Below are positions 1 to 8,750 of a stretch of DNA of 64,000 nt, piece after piece; position 1 is the stretch's first letter, and each line of letters starts with the position of its first letter. The stretch spans positions 124,001-188,000 of the forward strand of contig NZ_JAFMSY010000005.1 of NCBI RefSeq assembly GCF_017916455.1, written 5' to 3'. Under the pieces are notes generated by a model, which made no database searches, was not told where the DNA came from, and was given only the letters and a program-made list of their open reading frames with translations. The position numbers and the translations under genes were made by a program. Source of the DNA: Nocardioides xinjiangensis (GTDB lineage Bacteria; Actinomycetota; Actinomycetes; Propionibacteriales; Nocardioidaceae).

Positions 1-266
1 ACGAGCCGGAGGACATGCGCGCCGTGGTCGACCTCCTGGGGCGGGCCACCGCCAAGATCCACTGTGCCTCCGACGAGGACAGCCAGCAGGACCTCGTCGA
101 CTTCCAGGTCGAGGAGGCCATCGCGCGGTCGCTGCACGGTCGGCGCAACGACCTCGTCGCCTGGCTGTCCGACTGGGCGATCGAGTACGCCGCTCGCGTG
201 CGCAAGGACCACGCACTGTTCGTGGACGCGTTCCGCGAGGGCCGGGTCGGGATCGCCGCCACCTGA
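1..266 (+). CDS. C-terminal fragment of a DUF2252-like protein (5' end outside the window)
   Basis: The open frame enters from the left edge (phase from base 3) and ends at TGA 264-266. About 87 codons are visible; an internal ATG lies at 15. The text contains GRATAKIHCASDEDS, then LVDFQVEEAI, and a terminal DHALFVDAFREG segment. I associate this pattern with the end of actinobacterial DUF2252 proteins, a kinase-fold-like family of unknown role. That match is from memory and not certain. The start, any N-terminal domain and the promoter are outside the window. It converges with the aldo/keto reductase across a 45-bp gap that shows no clear hairpin. Confidence 0.5.
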   Translation, partial: EPEDMRAVVDLLGRATAKIHCASDEDSQQDLVDFQVEEAIARSLHGRRNDLVAWLSDWAIEYAARVRKDHALFVDAFREGRVGIAAT

Positions 267-311
267 CGTCGCGGGCGCGCGGTGCCCCGCGGCGATCCCG
301 GCCGGGTGCGC

Positions 312-1334
312 TCAGGCGTCGATGGTGGACATGTCGCCGTAGCGGTCGCCGGCGACCGCGTCGCGCGGGACCGCCCGCTCCAAGGCCGCGAGGTCGTCGC
401 GGGTGAGCGCCACGGCGACAGCGCCGACGTTCTCCTCCAGGTAGGCCACCCGCTTGGTGCCGGGGATCGGGGCGACCCCCAGGCCGTCGTCGCCCTGCGC
501 GAGCACCCACGCCAGCGCCAGCTGGCCGGGCGTGCAGCCCTTCTCCTCCGCCAGCCGGACGACCTCCCCCACGAGCGCGAGGTTGGCGTCGAGCGCGTCG
601 CCGGAGAAGCGGGGGAAGCGGCCTGCGGCGCGAGAGTCGCCGGACTCCAGGGACTCCCGGGTCACGGCGCCGGTGAGGATCCCGCGGCCGAGGGGGGAGT
701 AGGGGACCAGCCCGATCCCGAGCTCCCGCAGGACGGGCAGGATCGCGTCCTCGAGGTCGCGGGTGAAGAGCGAGTACTCCGACTGGAGCGCGGTGAGCGG
801 GTGCACGGCGTGCGCGCGCCGGATCGTCTCGGCGCCCGCCTCCGACAGCCCGAGGTGGCGCACCTTCCCGGCCTCGACGAGCTCCGCCATGGCCCCGACC
901 GTCTCCTCGATGGGGACCGTCTTGTCGACGCGGTGCTGGTAGTAGAGGTCGATGTGGTCGACGCCGAGCCGCTCGAGGGAGGCGTCGCAGGCCCTGCGGA
1001 CGTACTCCGGGGTGCCGTTGATGCGCACCCACGAGCCGTCCGGGTTCCGCTCGTTGCCGAACTTGGTCGCGAGCTGGACCTCGTCGCGGCGGCCCGCGAT
1101 GGCCCGGCCGACGAGGCGCTCGTTGGTGAACGGGCCGTACATGTCGGCGGTGTCGAGGAAGGTGACGCCGAGGTCGAGCGCGCGGTGGATGGTGTCGATC
1201 CCGGCCTGCTCGTCGGGGGTGCCGTAGAACTCCGACATCCCCATGCAGCCGAGTCCGAGCGTGCTGACCGTGAGCGGTGAGGTGGTGCCGAGGTCGCGCT
1301 GCCCGACGGGTGCGGTGGAGGAGGTGTTCGTCAT
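312..1334 (-). CDS. Aldo/keto reductase (AKR family, YhdN/IolS-like)
   Basis: A 340-residue (beta/alpha)8 NADPH-dependent carbonyl reductase. Visible landmarks are [14 protein letters not shown] near the N-terminus, the catalytic D-x(4)-Y region [14 protein letters not shown], the lysine strand LATKFGN, the YYQHRVD segment carrying the catalytic His, and a C-terminal cofactor region with PIPGTKR. Length is normal. A GTG nine bases upstream (1343) is open, but ATG 1334 is preferred: it sits seven bases after the -10 of a MerR-type promoter, and GGAGG lies nine bases upstream. The gene lies directly downstream of a MerR regulator with a near-identical promoter, so it is probably a target of that regulator. 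The physiological substrate cannot be told; detoxification of reactive aldehydes is the usual role of such pairs (inference). Confidence 0.93.
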   Translation of the reverse strand: MTNTSSTAPVGQRDLGTTSPLTVSTLGLGCMGMSEFYGTPDEQAGIDTIHRALDLGVTFLDTADMYGPFTNERLVGRAIAGRRDEVQLATKFGNERNPDGSWVRINGTPEYVRRACDASLERLGVDHIDLYYQHRVDKTVPIEETVGAMAELVEAGKVRHLGLSEAGAETIRRAHAVHPLTALQSEYSLFTRDLEDAILPVLRELGIGLVPYSPLGRGILTGAVTRESLESGDSRAAGRFPRFSGDALDANLALVGEVVRLAEEKGCTPGQLALAWVLAQGDDGLGVAPIPGTKRVAYLEENVGAVAVALTRDDLAALERAVPRDAVAGDRYGDMSTIDA

Positions 1335-1341
1335 GTCCCTC

Positions 1342-1372
1342 ACCCTCCGACTTCGAGCGCGCTGCAGGTCAA
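1342..1372 (-). promoter_or_regulatory. MerR-type promoter/operator of the aldo/keto reductase gene
   Basis: Read on the minus strand: -35 TTGACC (1372-1367), a 19-bp spacer TGCAGCGCGCTCGAAGTCG with a partial dyad, -10 GAGGGT (1347-1342), then 7 nt to ATG 1334. The over-long 19-bp spacer is the hallmark of promoters activated by MerR-family twisting. It matches the promoter of the adjacent MerR gene at the -35, much of the spacer and the GAG start of the -10. Confidence 0.7.
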
Positions 1373-1403
1373 GGCCCCGGCGCGCGGGCGGGCGGCAGGG
1401 GTC

Positions 1404-1775
1404 TCAGGAGGCGGGCGCCAGGTTCTCGTAGAGCGCGATCTTGTGGTCGATGGCACGCAGGTGGGAGGTGACCTCGGCCAGCTGCCTCTCGACCACCTCG
1501 CGGTGCGCCAGCAACAGCGCCAGCCGCTCGGACTCGTTGCCGTCGCCGTCGCGCACGAGGGCGGCGTAGCGGCGTACGTCCCGGATGGGCATCCCCGTGG
1601 CGCGGAGCCGGGTCACCATCTCGATCCAGCGGAGGTCGTCGTCGGTGTAGCGCCGGTGCCCCGAGGGCGCGCGCTCGACGGCGTGGAGGAGCAGCCCGTC
1701 ACGCTCGTAGTAGCGCAGGGTGTGGGCGGTCAGCCCGGTCCTCTCGGCCGCCTCGGCGATGGTCAGGCTGGTCAT
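1404..1775 (-). CDS. MerR-family transcriptional regulator
   Basis: A 123-residue regulator. The N-terminal winged helix-turn-helix reads LTIAEAAERTGLTAHTLRYY, followed by GLL and HRRYTDDDLRWI. A long C-terminal dimerisation helix rich in Arg/Glu follows, and no metal-binding cysteine cluster is present. Size fits the small COG0789 regulators that respond to aldehydes or other electrophiles. The open frame extends nine codons upstream, but ATG 1775 is chosen because it lies exactly 6 nt after the -10 of a MerR-type promoter, giving a leaderless message. The operator TGGAGTGCACTCCA in its own promoter suggests autoregulation, and a second copy upstream of the downstream aldo/keto reductase suggests that gene is its target. 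Confidence 0.92.
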   Translation of the reverse strand: MTSLTIAEAAERTGLTAHTLRYYERDGLLLHAVERAPSGHRRYTDDDLRWIEMVTRLRATGMPIRDVRRYAALVRDGDGNESERLALLLAHREVVERQLAEVTSHLRAIDHKIALYENLAPAS

Positions 1776-1781
1776 CGCACC

Positions 1782-1812
1782 AGTCTCGGACTTGGAGTGC
1801 ACTCCAGGTCAA
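1782..1812 (-). promoter_or_regulatory. Autoregulatory MerR-type promoter with perfect 14-bp dyad
   Basis: Minus strand: -35 TTGACC (1812-1807), 19-bp spacer containing the perfect palindrome TGGAGTGCACTCCA, -10 GAGACT (1787-1782), six bases, then the ATG of the MerR gene. The 19-bp spacing and the dyad centred in the spacer are typical of MerR-family control. Confidence 0.75.
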
Positions 1813-1861
1813 GGCCCCCCGGCTCGCCCGGCGTCGCCGGCGCGAGTCGCCGCCCGGGCGC

Positions 1862-1948
1862 GAATCCCCCGCTTAAGCGGGGGATTGCGAACTTCCAGTG
1901 GCCTGCACGCCCCCGGAAGTTCGAACTCCCCCGCTTAAGCGGGGATTC
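1862..1948. repeat. Nested intergenic palindrome (two CGCTTAAGCG cores inside a larger inverted repeat)
   Basis: Positions 1863-1886 are a perfect 24-bp palindrome centred on GCTTAAGC with C5/G5 flanks. A near copy lies at 1928-1944. Between them CGAACTTCC (1888-1896) and GGAAGTTCG (1915-1923) pair around an 18-nt loop. The whole 87-bp block is therefore an inverted repeat of about 35-bp arms, each arm itself palindromic. It lies between the 3' end of the epimerase gene and the MerR promoter, both on the minus strand. It could act as a terminator or be a dispersed extragenic palindrome. Confidence 0.8.
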
Positions 1949-1987
1949 TGGGGCTGGAGCAGCGGAGCGGAGGCGGCGGCGCGAGCG

Positions 1988-2785
1988 TCACGCGCCCAGG
2001 GCCGGGCGGTGGAAGCGGGCGGTGGCATAGGGGCCGCCGACGAACTCGGCCTCCGCCTCGTCGTGGGGGCCCGCCTGGACCCGGTCGGCGTACGCCTCGG
2101 CGTCGTCCTGCGGCTGGTAGCCCAGCCGGCGGCCGGGCTCGAGGTCCCACCAGGCGCGGGTGTTGGCGCTGATGCCGTAGAGCACGGCGTACCCGGGCGC
2201 GGGCGCGGTGAGTGCCGCGTCGACCATGCGTACGGCGTCGCCGGGGGAGAGCCACGTCGAGAGCGCGCGGACGGTGGTCGGCTCCTCGAGGAACGACCCG
2301 ATGCGGCACGCCACGGCGTCGAGGCCGTGACGGTCGGCGAAGAGCCGCAGCAGCGCCTCCGCCGCGACCTTGGCGACCCCGTAGTACGTGTCGGGGCGCG
2401 GGGCGGCGTGCTCGGTCAGCTCGCCGTCGGCGCGCGGCGTGCGGCCGACGGCGTGGTTGGAGGAGGCGTAGACCATGCGCGGCACGTCGTGGGCCACCAT
2501 GGCGTCGAGCAGCGCCGCTGTGGTGACCACGTGCGAGGTGAGCTCCTCGGGCAGGGAGCGCTCCTCCGGCACGCCCGCCAGGTGCACGACCGCGTCGAGC
2601 CGCTCGGCCGCGAGGACCGCGTCGACGGCGTCGGCGTCGGCGCAGTCGGCCTCGTGCCACGCGAACGGGGTGCCGTCGGGGGCCGGGACGAGGTCGAGGC
2701 CGACGACGTCGTGGCCGAGGGCGGTCAGTCCGGGAGTGACGACCCGGCCGATGCTCCCGGCGGCGCCGGTGACGAGGACGCGCAC
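1988..2785 (-). CDS. NAD-dependent epimerase/dehydratase, uronate-dehydrogenase-like
   Basis: A 265-residue short-chain Rossmann enzyme. The nucleotide-binding loop is VTGAAGSIG near residue 6. The substrate region reads YASSNHAVGRTPR, and the catalytic Y-x3-K is YYGVAK around residue 135. The SSNHAVG and LSTWLSP motifs are those I associate with uronate dehydrogenases, which oxidise hexuronates to aldarolactones, rather than with UDP-galactose 4-epimerase. Substrate remains an inference. The GTG start at 2785 is 11 nt after the stop of the purine nucleoside phosphorylase gene, whose end supplies a TGAGG Shine-Dalgarno-like sequence, so the two genes are co-transcribed. Confidence 0.88.
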   Translation of the reverse strand: MRVLVTGAAGSIGRVVTPGLTALGHDVVGLDLVPAPDGTPFAWHEADCADADAVDAVLAAERLDAVVHLAGVPEERSLPEELTSHVVTTAALLDAMVAHDVPRMVYASSNHAVGRTPRADGELTEHAAPRPDTYYGVAKVAAEALLRLFADRHGLDAVACRIGSFLEEPTTVRALSTWLSPGDAVRMVDAALTAPAPGYAVLYGISANTRAWWDLEPGRRLGYQPQDDAEAYADRVQAGPHDEAEAEFVGGPYATARFHRPALGA

Positions 2786-2796
2786 GCTCGCGTGCC

Positions 2797-3609
2797 TCAG
2801 ATGCCTGCCACGACCCGGCTGAGCAGCCCGCCCATCCGGCTGGCGGCCGCGCGGCCCGCCTCGAGGACCTCCGCGTGGTCGAGCGGCTCGCCGCTCAGGC
2901 CGGCCGCGAGGTTGGTGACCAGGCTGATGCCGAGGACCTCCATGCCGGCCTCACGGGCCGCGATGGCCTCGAGCGTGGTGCTCATCCCCACCAGGTGGCC
3001 GCCCATGATGCCGGCCATCCGGACCTCGGCGGGGGTCTCGTAGTGCGGCCCGGGGAACTGGACGTAGACGCCCTCGTCGAGGGAGTGGTCGAGGTCCTTG
3101 CACATCGCTCGCAGGCGGGGGCTGTAGAGGTCGGTGAGGTCGACGAAGGTCGCGCCGACGATCGGGCTGGTGCCGGTGAGGTTGATGTGGTCGGAGATCA
3201 GCACCGGCTGGCCGGGCTGCCAACCCTCCTTGAGCCCCCCGCAGCCGTTGGTGAGCACGATCGCCGAGCACCCGGCCGCGGCCGCGGTGCGGACCGGGTG
3301 GACGACGGCGGCGACGCCCTTGCCCTCGTAGTAGTGCGTGCGGGAGAGGAAGACCAGCAGGTTCTTCCCGCCGCTGCGGATGGAGCGGATCTTGCCGCTG
3401 TGCCCCGCGACGGCCGCCGCGCTGAAGCCGGGGAGGTCCGTGGTGTCGATCTCGGCGGTGGCCTCGCCCAGCGCGTCGACGGCGGGCAGCCAGCCGGAGC
3501 CGAGCACGAGCGCGATGTCGTGTCGCTCCACTCCGGTGAGGTCGGCGAGCCGGGCGGCGGCGGATCCGGCGAGCTCGTAGGGGGTGGGGGCTGCTGCGGC
3601 GTGGGTCAC
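2797..3609 (-). CDS. punA: Purine nucleoside phosphorylase (trimeric class)
   Basis: A 270-residue cytosolic enzyme that splits purine (deoxy)nucleosides with phosphate to give free base and (deoxy)ribose 1-phosphate in purine salvage. Family landmarks are LVLGSGWLPAV (phosphate loop), GHSGK, the RTHYYEGKG segment, NGCGGL, GPHYETPAEVRM, VGMSTTLEAI and VTNLAAG with the base-binding Asn. The length fits the trimeric, mammalian-like class. GTG 3609 is the start: TAGAGT (3621-3616) lies six bases upstream, predicting a leaderless transcript. M. tuberculosis has punA near lpdA, and the same genes are close here. The epimerase gene follows in the same operon. Confidence 0.95.
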   Translation of the reverse strand: MTHAAAAPTPYELAGSAAARLADLTGVERHDIALVLGSGWLPAVDALGEATAEIDTTDLPGFSAAAVAGHSGKIRSIRSGGKNLLVFLSRTHYYEGKGVAAVVHPVRTAAAAGCSAIVLTNGCGGLKEGWQPGQPVLISDHINLTGTSPIVGATFVDLTDLYSPRLRAMCKDLDHSLDEGVYVQFPGPHYETPAEVRMAGIMGGHLVGMSTTLEAIAAREAGMEVLGISLVTNLAAGLSGEPLDHAEVLEAGRAAASRMGGLLSRVVAGI

Positions 3610-3646
3610 GCGCGAACTCTAGACCGCCTCGGCCGGAGGTGCGGGG

Positions 3647-4099
3647 TCAGAGCCCGGTCGAGCGGCACGCGCGGCGGCGCAGCGCGGCGACGTAGTCCTC
3701 GGGCGCGCCGGCGGCCTCGGCGGCGTCGGCCAGCACGCCGAGGTAGGACGCCGAGGGCAGGCCGCCCTCGTAGGCGTCGAGAACGTAGGCCCACACGACC
3801 AGCGGACCGGTCATCGTCTGCACCCGCACCTTGGTCTTGCGGTACAGCCCGGTGTCGGCGGACTCCCAGCCGTCGAGCGCGCGCTCGTCCTCGGGCGTCA
3901 CGTCGTAGACCGCCACGAAGACCTGCTCGAAGGGGTCCTGGACGATCGTGGAGAGCGCGCCGTCCCAGCCGTGCTCCTCGCCGCCGAACGTCAGCCGCCA
4001 GCCGGTGAGCCACCCGGTGGACTGGAGGATCGAGTGGGGGCAGCGCTCGCTCATGCGGGCGGGATCGAGGTTCGTCCCGTAGGCGGCGTAGAGCGTCAC
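3647..4099 (-). CDS. Gamma-glutamylcyclotransferase-like (AIG2/GGCT fold) protein
   Basis: A 150-residue protein starting LYAAYGTNLDPARM. The Y-G-T/S-N loop binds the glutamyl alpha-carboxylate and amine in the GGCT fold. A candidate catalytic Glu lies in LDGWESADTGLYRK, and the remainder is the small beta-barrel with YVLDAYEGGLPS. It may cyclise gamma-glutamyl amines to 5-oxoproline, but the substrate is unknown. The frame is open to 4153. GTG 4099 is chosen because -10 TATCGT (4112-4107) lies seven bases upstream and the conserved LYAAYG begins two codons later. It is divergent from the dihydrolipoamide dehydrogenase gene. Confidence 0.88.
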   Translation of the reverse strand: MTLYAAYGTNLDPARMSERCPHSILQSTGWLTGWRLTFGGEEHGWDGALSTIVQDPFEQVFVAVYDVTPEDERALDGWESADTGLYRKTKVRVQTMTGPLVVWAYVLDAYEGGLPSASYLGVLADAAEAAGAPEDYVAALRRRACRSTGL

Positions 4100-4106
4100 G
4101 GGCCAC

Positions 4107-4160
4107 ACGATATCGAGCCGCGACCTCGGGTGTCCGCCGTGCGAGGCCGACAACTAGGCT
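4107..4160. promoter_or_regulatory. Divergent pair of leaderless promoters
   Basis: TATCGT on the minus strand (4112-4107) lies 7 nt before GTG 4099. TAGGCT on the plus strand (4155-4160) lies 6 nt before GTG 4167. Both -10 boxes place the likely transcription start at the first base of the start codon. No Shine-Dalgarno sequence precedes either gene. Confidence 0.65.
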
Positions 4161-4166
4161 GGGCGC

Positions 4167-5569
<1,403 letters not shown>

Positions 5570-5570
<1 letters not shown>

Positions 5571-6961
5571 TGACCGACCACATCGTCATCATCGGCGGCG
5601 GCCCCGGCGGCTACGAGGCGGCCCACGTGGCCGCCCAGCTCGGCGCCGAGGTCACCGTCGTCGACACCGACGGGGTGGGTGGTTCGGCCGTCCTCACCGA
5701 CTGCGTGCCCAGCAAGACCCTCATCGCGACCTCGGAGCTGATGACCGAGATGGCCTCGGCACGCGAGCTCGGGGTCAACTTCCGCGACCACGAGGGCGAC
5801 GCCGCCACCTCGATCGCGGTCGACCTGGGGCGCGTCAACGCGCGCGTGAAGCAGCTCGCGGCCGACCAGTCGGCCGACATCGCGGCCCGGCTCGAGCGGG
5901 ACGGCGTACGCATGGTGCGCGGTCGCGGCCGCCTCGGACCCGACCTGACCGTGGTGGCGACCACCGCCGACGGTGAGGAGACCCTGCGGGCCGACGCGAT
6001 CATCGTGGCGACCGGCGCGGCGCCGCGCACGCTCCCCAGCGCCCAGCCCGACGGCGAGCGGATCCTCACCTGGGAGCAGGTCTACGACCTCACCGAGGTG
6101 CCGGAGAAGCTCATCGTCGTCGGCTCGGGCGTGACGGGCGCCGAGTTCGCCAGCGCCTACCTCTCGCTCGGCATCGACGTGACGCTCGTCAGCAGCCGCG
6201 ACCGGGTGCTGCCCGGGGAGGACGCGGACGCGTCCGCGGTGCTGGAGGAGGTGCTCACCCGACGCGGCATGAACGTCCTGGGGCAGTCGCGGATGCAGTC
6301 GGTCACCCGTGACGGCGACACCGTCACGGTCACCCTGACCGACGGGCGCACCGTCTCGGGCAGCCACTGCATCCTCGCCCTCGGGTCGGTGCCCAACACC
6401 GCCGACCTCGGCCTCGAGGAGGCCGGCGTGGCGACCGGGGACGGCGGGTTCATCACCGTCGACCGCGTCTCGCGCACCTCCGCGCGCGGCATCTACGCCG
6501 CGGGCGACTGCACCGGAGTGCTGATGCTCGCCTCGGTGGCGGCGATGCAGGGCCGCATCGCGATGTGGCACTTCCTCGGCGACGCCGTGGCGCCGCTCGA
6601 CCTCAAGAAGGTGTCCTCGAACGTCTTCACCTCCCCGGAGATCGCCACGGTCGGGTGGTCGCAGCAGGCCGTCGACGCCGGCGAGATCCACGCCGAGGTC
6701 GTCACCCTGCCCCTGGCCGGCAACGCCCGCGCCAAGATGCAGGGCGTGCGGGACGGCTTCGTGAAGCTGTTCTGCCGCCCCGGCACCGGCATCGTCGTCG
6801 GGGGTGTCGTCGTGGGACCGCGGGCCTCCGAGCTGATCCACCCGGTGTCGATCGCCGTGGCGGAGTCGCTGACGGCCGACCAGCTCGCCCAGGCGTTCAC
6901 CGTCTACCCGTCGATGAGCGGGTCGGTCGCCGAGGCTGCCCGCCGCCTGCACCACGTCTGA
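5570..6961 (+). CDS. lpdA: NAD(P)H-quinone dehydrogenase, LpdA type (Lpd paralogue lacking the redox disulfide)
   Basis: A 463-residue FAD flavoprotein. It begins with IVIIGGGPGGYEAAHVAAQL, and the position of the Lpd disulfide reads GGSAVLTDCVPSK, so the first Cys is Ala40 and only Cys45 remains. The C-terminus reads VYPSMSGSVAEAARRL instead of the His-Pro catalytic motif. Both changes match M. tuberculosis LpdA (Rv3303c), which reduces quinones and does not act on lipoamide. The ATG at 5570 shares its A with the upstream stop. The 3' end overlaps the convergent nei gene by 65 bp. Membrane quinone redox balance is the likely role (family knowledge plus inference). Confidence 0.93.
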
Positions 6962-7802
6962 CGCCGCTCCCGCCGACCCGCATCTCCGGGCCCGGGCCGG
7001 GCTGGCACGCCGGGCACCACCAGGTGCGCCGGTTGGCGGGGTCGCCCGGCACCTCGGCGCTCACGCTGACCGGGCCTCGGCAGCGGCGACAGCCCTGGCG
7101 CTGCCGCCCGGTGACCCAGTGGTCGTCGCCCCTGACCGGTGACCCGGTCGTGACCTGGTAGGCGCCGTCGACCGTGGCGGAGTGGCGCAGCATCGTCGCC
7201 GCCCGCTCGACCAGGCGCGCGACGTCGACCTCGCCGACCGGGGTCCACGGGCTGACGCCGGTGAGGAACGCGAGCTCGTTGGCCCACAGGTTGCCCAGCC
7301 CGGCCAGCGAGCGCTGGTCGAGCAGCGCGGTGACCAGCGGCGTCGCCGGCTCGCGCAGCAGCCGGCGCACGGCCTCCTCGGGGTCCCAGTCGTCGCGGAG
7401 CGGGTCGGGACCCAGGTGTCCGACCAGGTCGGCCTCACGGTCGGTGGGCACGAGCGCGAGGTCGTGGAGGCGGATGCCGTGCACGGTCCGGCCGTCGTCG
7501 AGCGCCAGGACGAGGCGGACGTGGGGCACCACCCCGCCGGGCAGCCGCTTGCCCGGTGCGAGGGTCGACCACGACCCGTCCATCCGCAGGTGGCTGTGCA
7601 GCGTGGCGGGAGGCGAGTCGCCGAGCGCGGAGAAGCGGGTCAGCAGGTGCTTGCCGTGGGTGTCGTGCCCGACCACCTCGCGCCCGGACACGTCGCGGGT
7701 GGCCAGCGCCGGGGTGCGGAAGTCGGACCGCACGACCGTGCGCCCCACCAGCTGGCGGTCCAGCCGGCGCGCGAGCTTCCAGACGCTGTCTCCCTCGGGC
7801 AC
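6897..7802 (-). CDS. nei: Formamidopyrimidine-DNA glycosylase/endonuclease VIII family (Nei-type)
   Basis: A 301-residue DNA repair enzyme that removes oxidised bases. The mature N-terminal catalytic Pro-Glu is visible as V-PEGDSVWKLARRLD. The H2TH region contains RSLAGLGNLWANE, and the C-terminal zinc finger has paired cysteines in GCRRCRGP and WWCPACQ. Start GTG 7802 is fixed by the need for Pro2; the open frame upstream to 7922 is low-complexity. GACACT lies six bases before it. A basic tail of about 30 residues after the zinc finger is not part of the fold and overlaps the end of the convergent lpdA-like gene by 65 bp. Confidence 0.92.
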   Translation of the reverse strand: MPEGDSVWKLARRLDRQLVGRTVVRSDFRTPALATRDVSGREVVGHDTHGKHLLTRFSALGDSPPATLHSHLRMDGSWSTLAPGKRLPGGVVPHVRLVLALDDGRTVHGIRLHDLALVPTDREADLVGHLGPDPLRDDWDPEEAVRRLLREPATPLVTALLDQRSLAGLGNLWANELAFLTGVSPWTPVGEVDVARLVERAATMLRHSATVDGAYQVTTGSPVRGDDHWVTGRQRQGCRRCRGPVSVSAEVPGDPANRRTWWCPACQPGPGPEMRVGGSGVRRGAGGGQPRRPTRSSTGRR

Positions 7803-7848
7803 CCCTCCAGTGTCACAGGCGGCCCCGAACAGCCGTCCCGGGCGAGCG

Positions 7849-8655
7849 TCAGTCGCCCCCGCCCCCGCCTCCGCCGTCGCCGCCCCCTCCACCGTCACCG
7901 CCGCCGCCCCCTCCACCGTCACCGCCGCCGTACCAGCTGTAGTCGTGGCCGCCGATCATCCCGCCGGCCTCCCACGAGCCCGGGTCGCTCCACGCGGCGG
8001 CGAGCGGCAGCTGCGCGCCCGCCCCGCCGGGCGTGCCGGCGTACGCCATGGTGAGCCGCTCGGCCTGCATCCGGCCCTCCTGCACCAGCTCGGCGTACCA
8101 GCCGCCTGCCCAGGCGGCGTACGTCGGACCGGAGGCGAACCAGGCGACGCGGCGGTCTCCGAGCCGGACCAGGCGGACCTCGGGCTGCTCGCCGGCGGCG
8201 AGCCGCTCGGCGTCGCGGAAGCAGACCGGTACCTCGCGCGGCACCCCGCCGGGCGGCGCCCACGTGACGTCGCGGGTGGCCGGACCGTGGGCCGGGTCGA
8301 AGAAGCAGGGTGGCCGGCGCTCGGGCCGGGGCTTCCCGGCCTGCGCGGCCAGCACGCACGCGTGCGCGAAGCGCCCGTCGGCCAGCGTGCGGGTGACGGT
8401 GGTGACGTCGGCGGCGGCCTCCGCCCGGCGGAGCGCCGCCTTGGCGCCCTCGTAGGCGTCGAGCGCGCGCTGGTAGTCCGCGCGCATGTCGTCGTCGAGG
8501 TCGGTGCCGAGGGTCTCGAGGTGGAGCGCGGTGAGCTCCTCGCCGAACCGGGTGACGTCCTCGTCGGCCGCGCGGCGCACCTGGCGGAAGGCGTCGAGCT
8601 CGGCGAGCTCGCGCGCGTGCCTCTCCCTCCGGCGACGTCCCAGCACGCAGTCCAT
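7849..8655 (-). CDS. Hypothetical protein with helical N-terminus and poly-Gly/Asp tail
   Basis: A 268-residue protein that I cannot assign. Residues 1-95 are charged and probably a helical hairpin or coiled coil (RRRRERHARELAELDAFRQV and ALDAYEGAKAALRRAEAAAD). The middle has PPCFFDPAHGP, WFASGPTYAAWAGGWYAELV and a Met-rich region. The final 40 residues are almost only Gly with spaced Asp, encoded by a repeated trinucleotide tract. No signal peptide or convincing membrane span is seen. It is transcribed divergently from the SpoIID gene. Codon use otherwise matches its neighbours, so I take it as a real gene. Confidence 0.75.
   Translation of the reverse strand: MDCVLGRRRRERHARELAELDAFRQVRRAADEDVTRFGEELTALHLETLGTDLDDDMRADYQRALDAYEGAKAALRRAEAAADVTTVTRTLADGRFAHACVLAAQAGKPRPERRPPCFFDPAHGPATRDVTWAPPGGVPREVPVCFRDAERLAAGEQPEVRLVRLGDRRVAWFASGPTYAAWAGGWYAELVQEGRMQAERLTMAYAGTPGGAGAQLPLAAAWSDPGSWEAGGMIGGHDYSWYGGGDGGGGGGGDGGGGGDGGGGGGGD
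7852..7930 (-). repeat. Low-complexity CCGCC-type tract encoding the poly-Gly/Asp tail
   Basis: On the plus strand the tract is runs of C5 and CCGCCG interrupted by GTC(A/G). A block containing CCCCCTCCACCGTCACCGCC occurs twice. It encodes (Gly)n-Asp repeats and is prone to slippage. Confidence 0.8.
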
Positions 8656-8702
8656 CCTGCCACCGTTCCCGCGGTCCGGACCCCCGCGCTGCGGACCACC
8701 TG

Positions 8703-8742
8703 TAGTCTCGGAGGTTCTTGTTCCGTCGTTCTCGGGGGAGAG
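8703..8742 (+). promoter_or_regulatory. Leadered promoter and ribosome binding site of the SpoIID gene
   Basis: A -10 TAGTCT at 8703-8708 lies about 40 bases upstream of the ATG. GGGGGAG ends about nine bases before ATG 8751. Unlike most first genes in this window, this one has a 5' leader with a strong Shine-Dalgarno sequence. Confidence 0.55.
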
Positions 8743-8750
8743 CCACGCCC

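Noticed and set aside
4100..4153. Longer N-terminus for the gamma-glutamylcyclotransferase-like gene (starts at 4153 or GTG 4108)
   Set aside because: The added residues are not fold-like, and the -10 TATCGT at 4112-4107 would lie inside or downstream of those starts.
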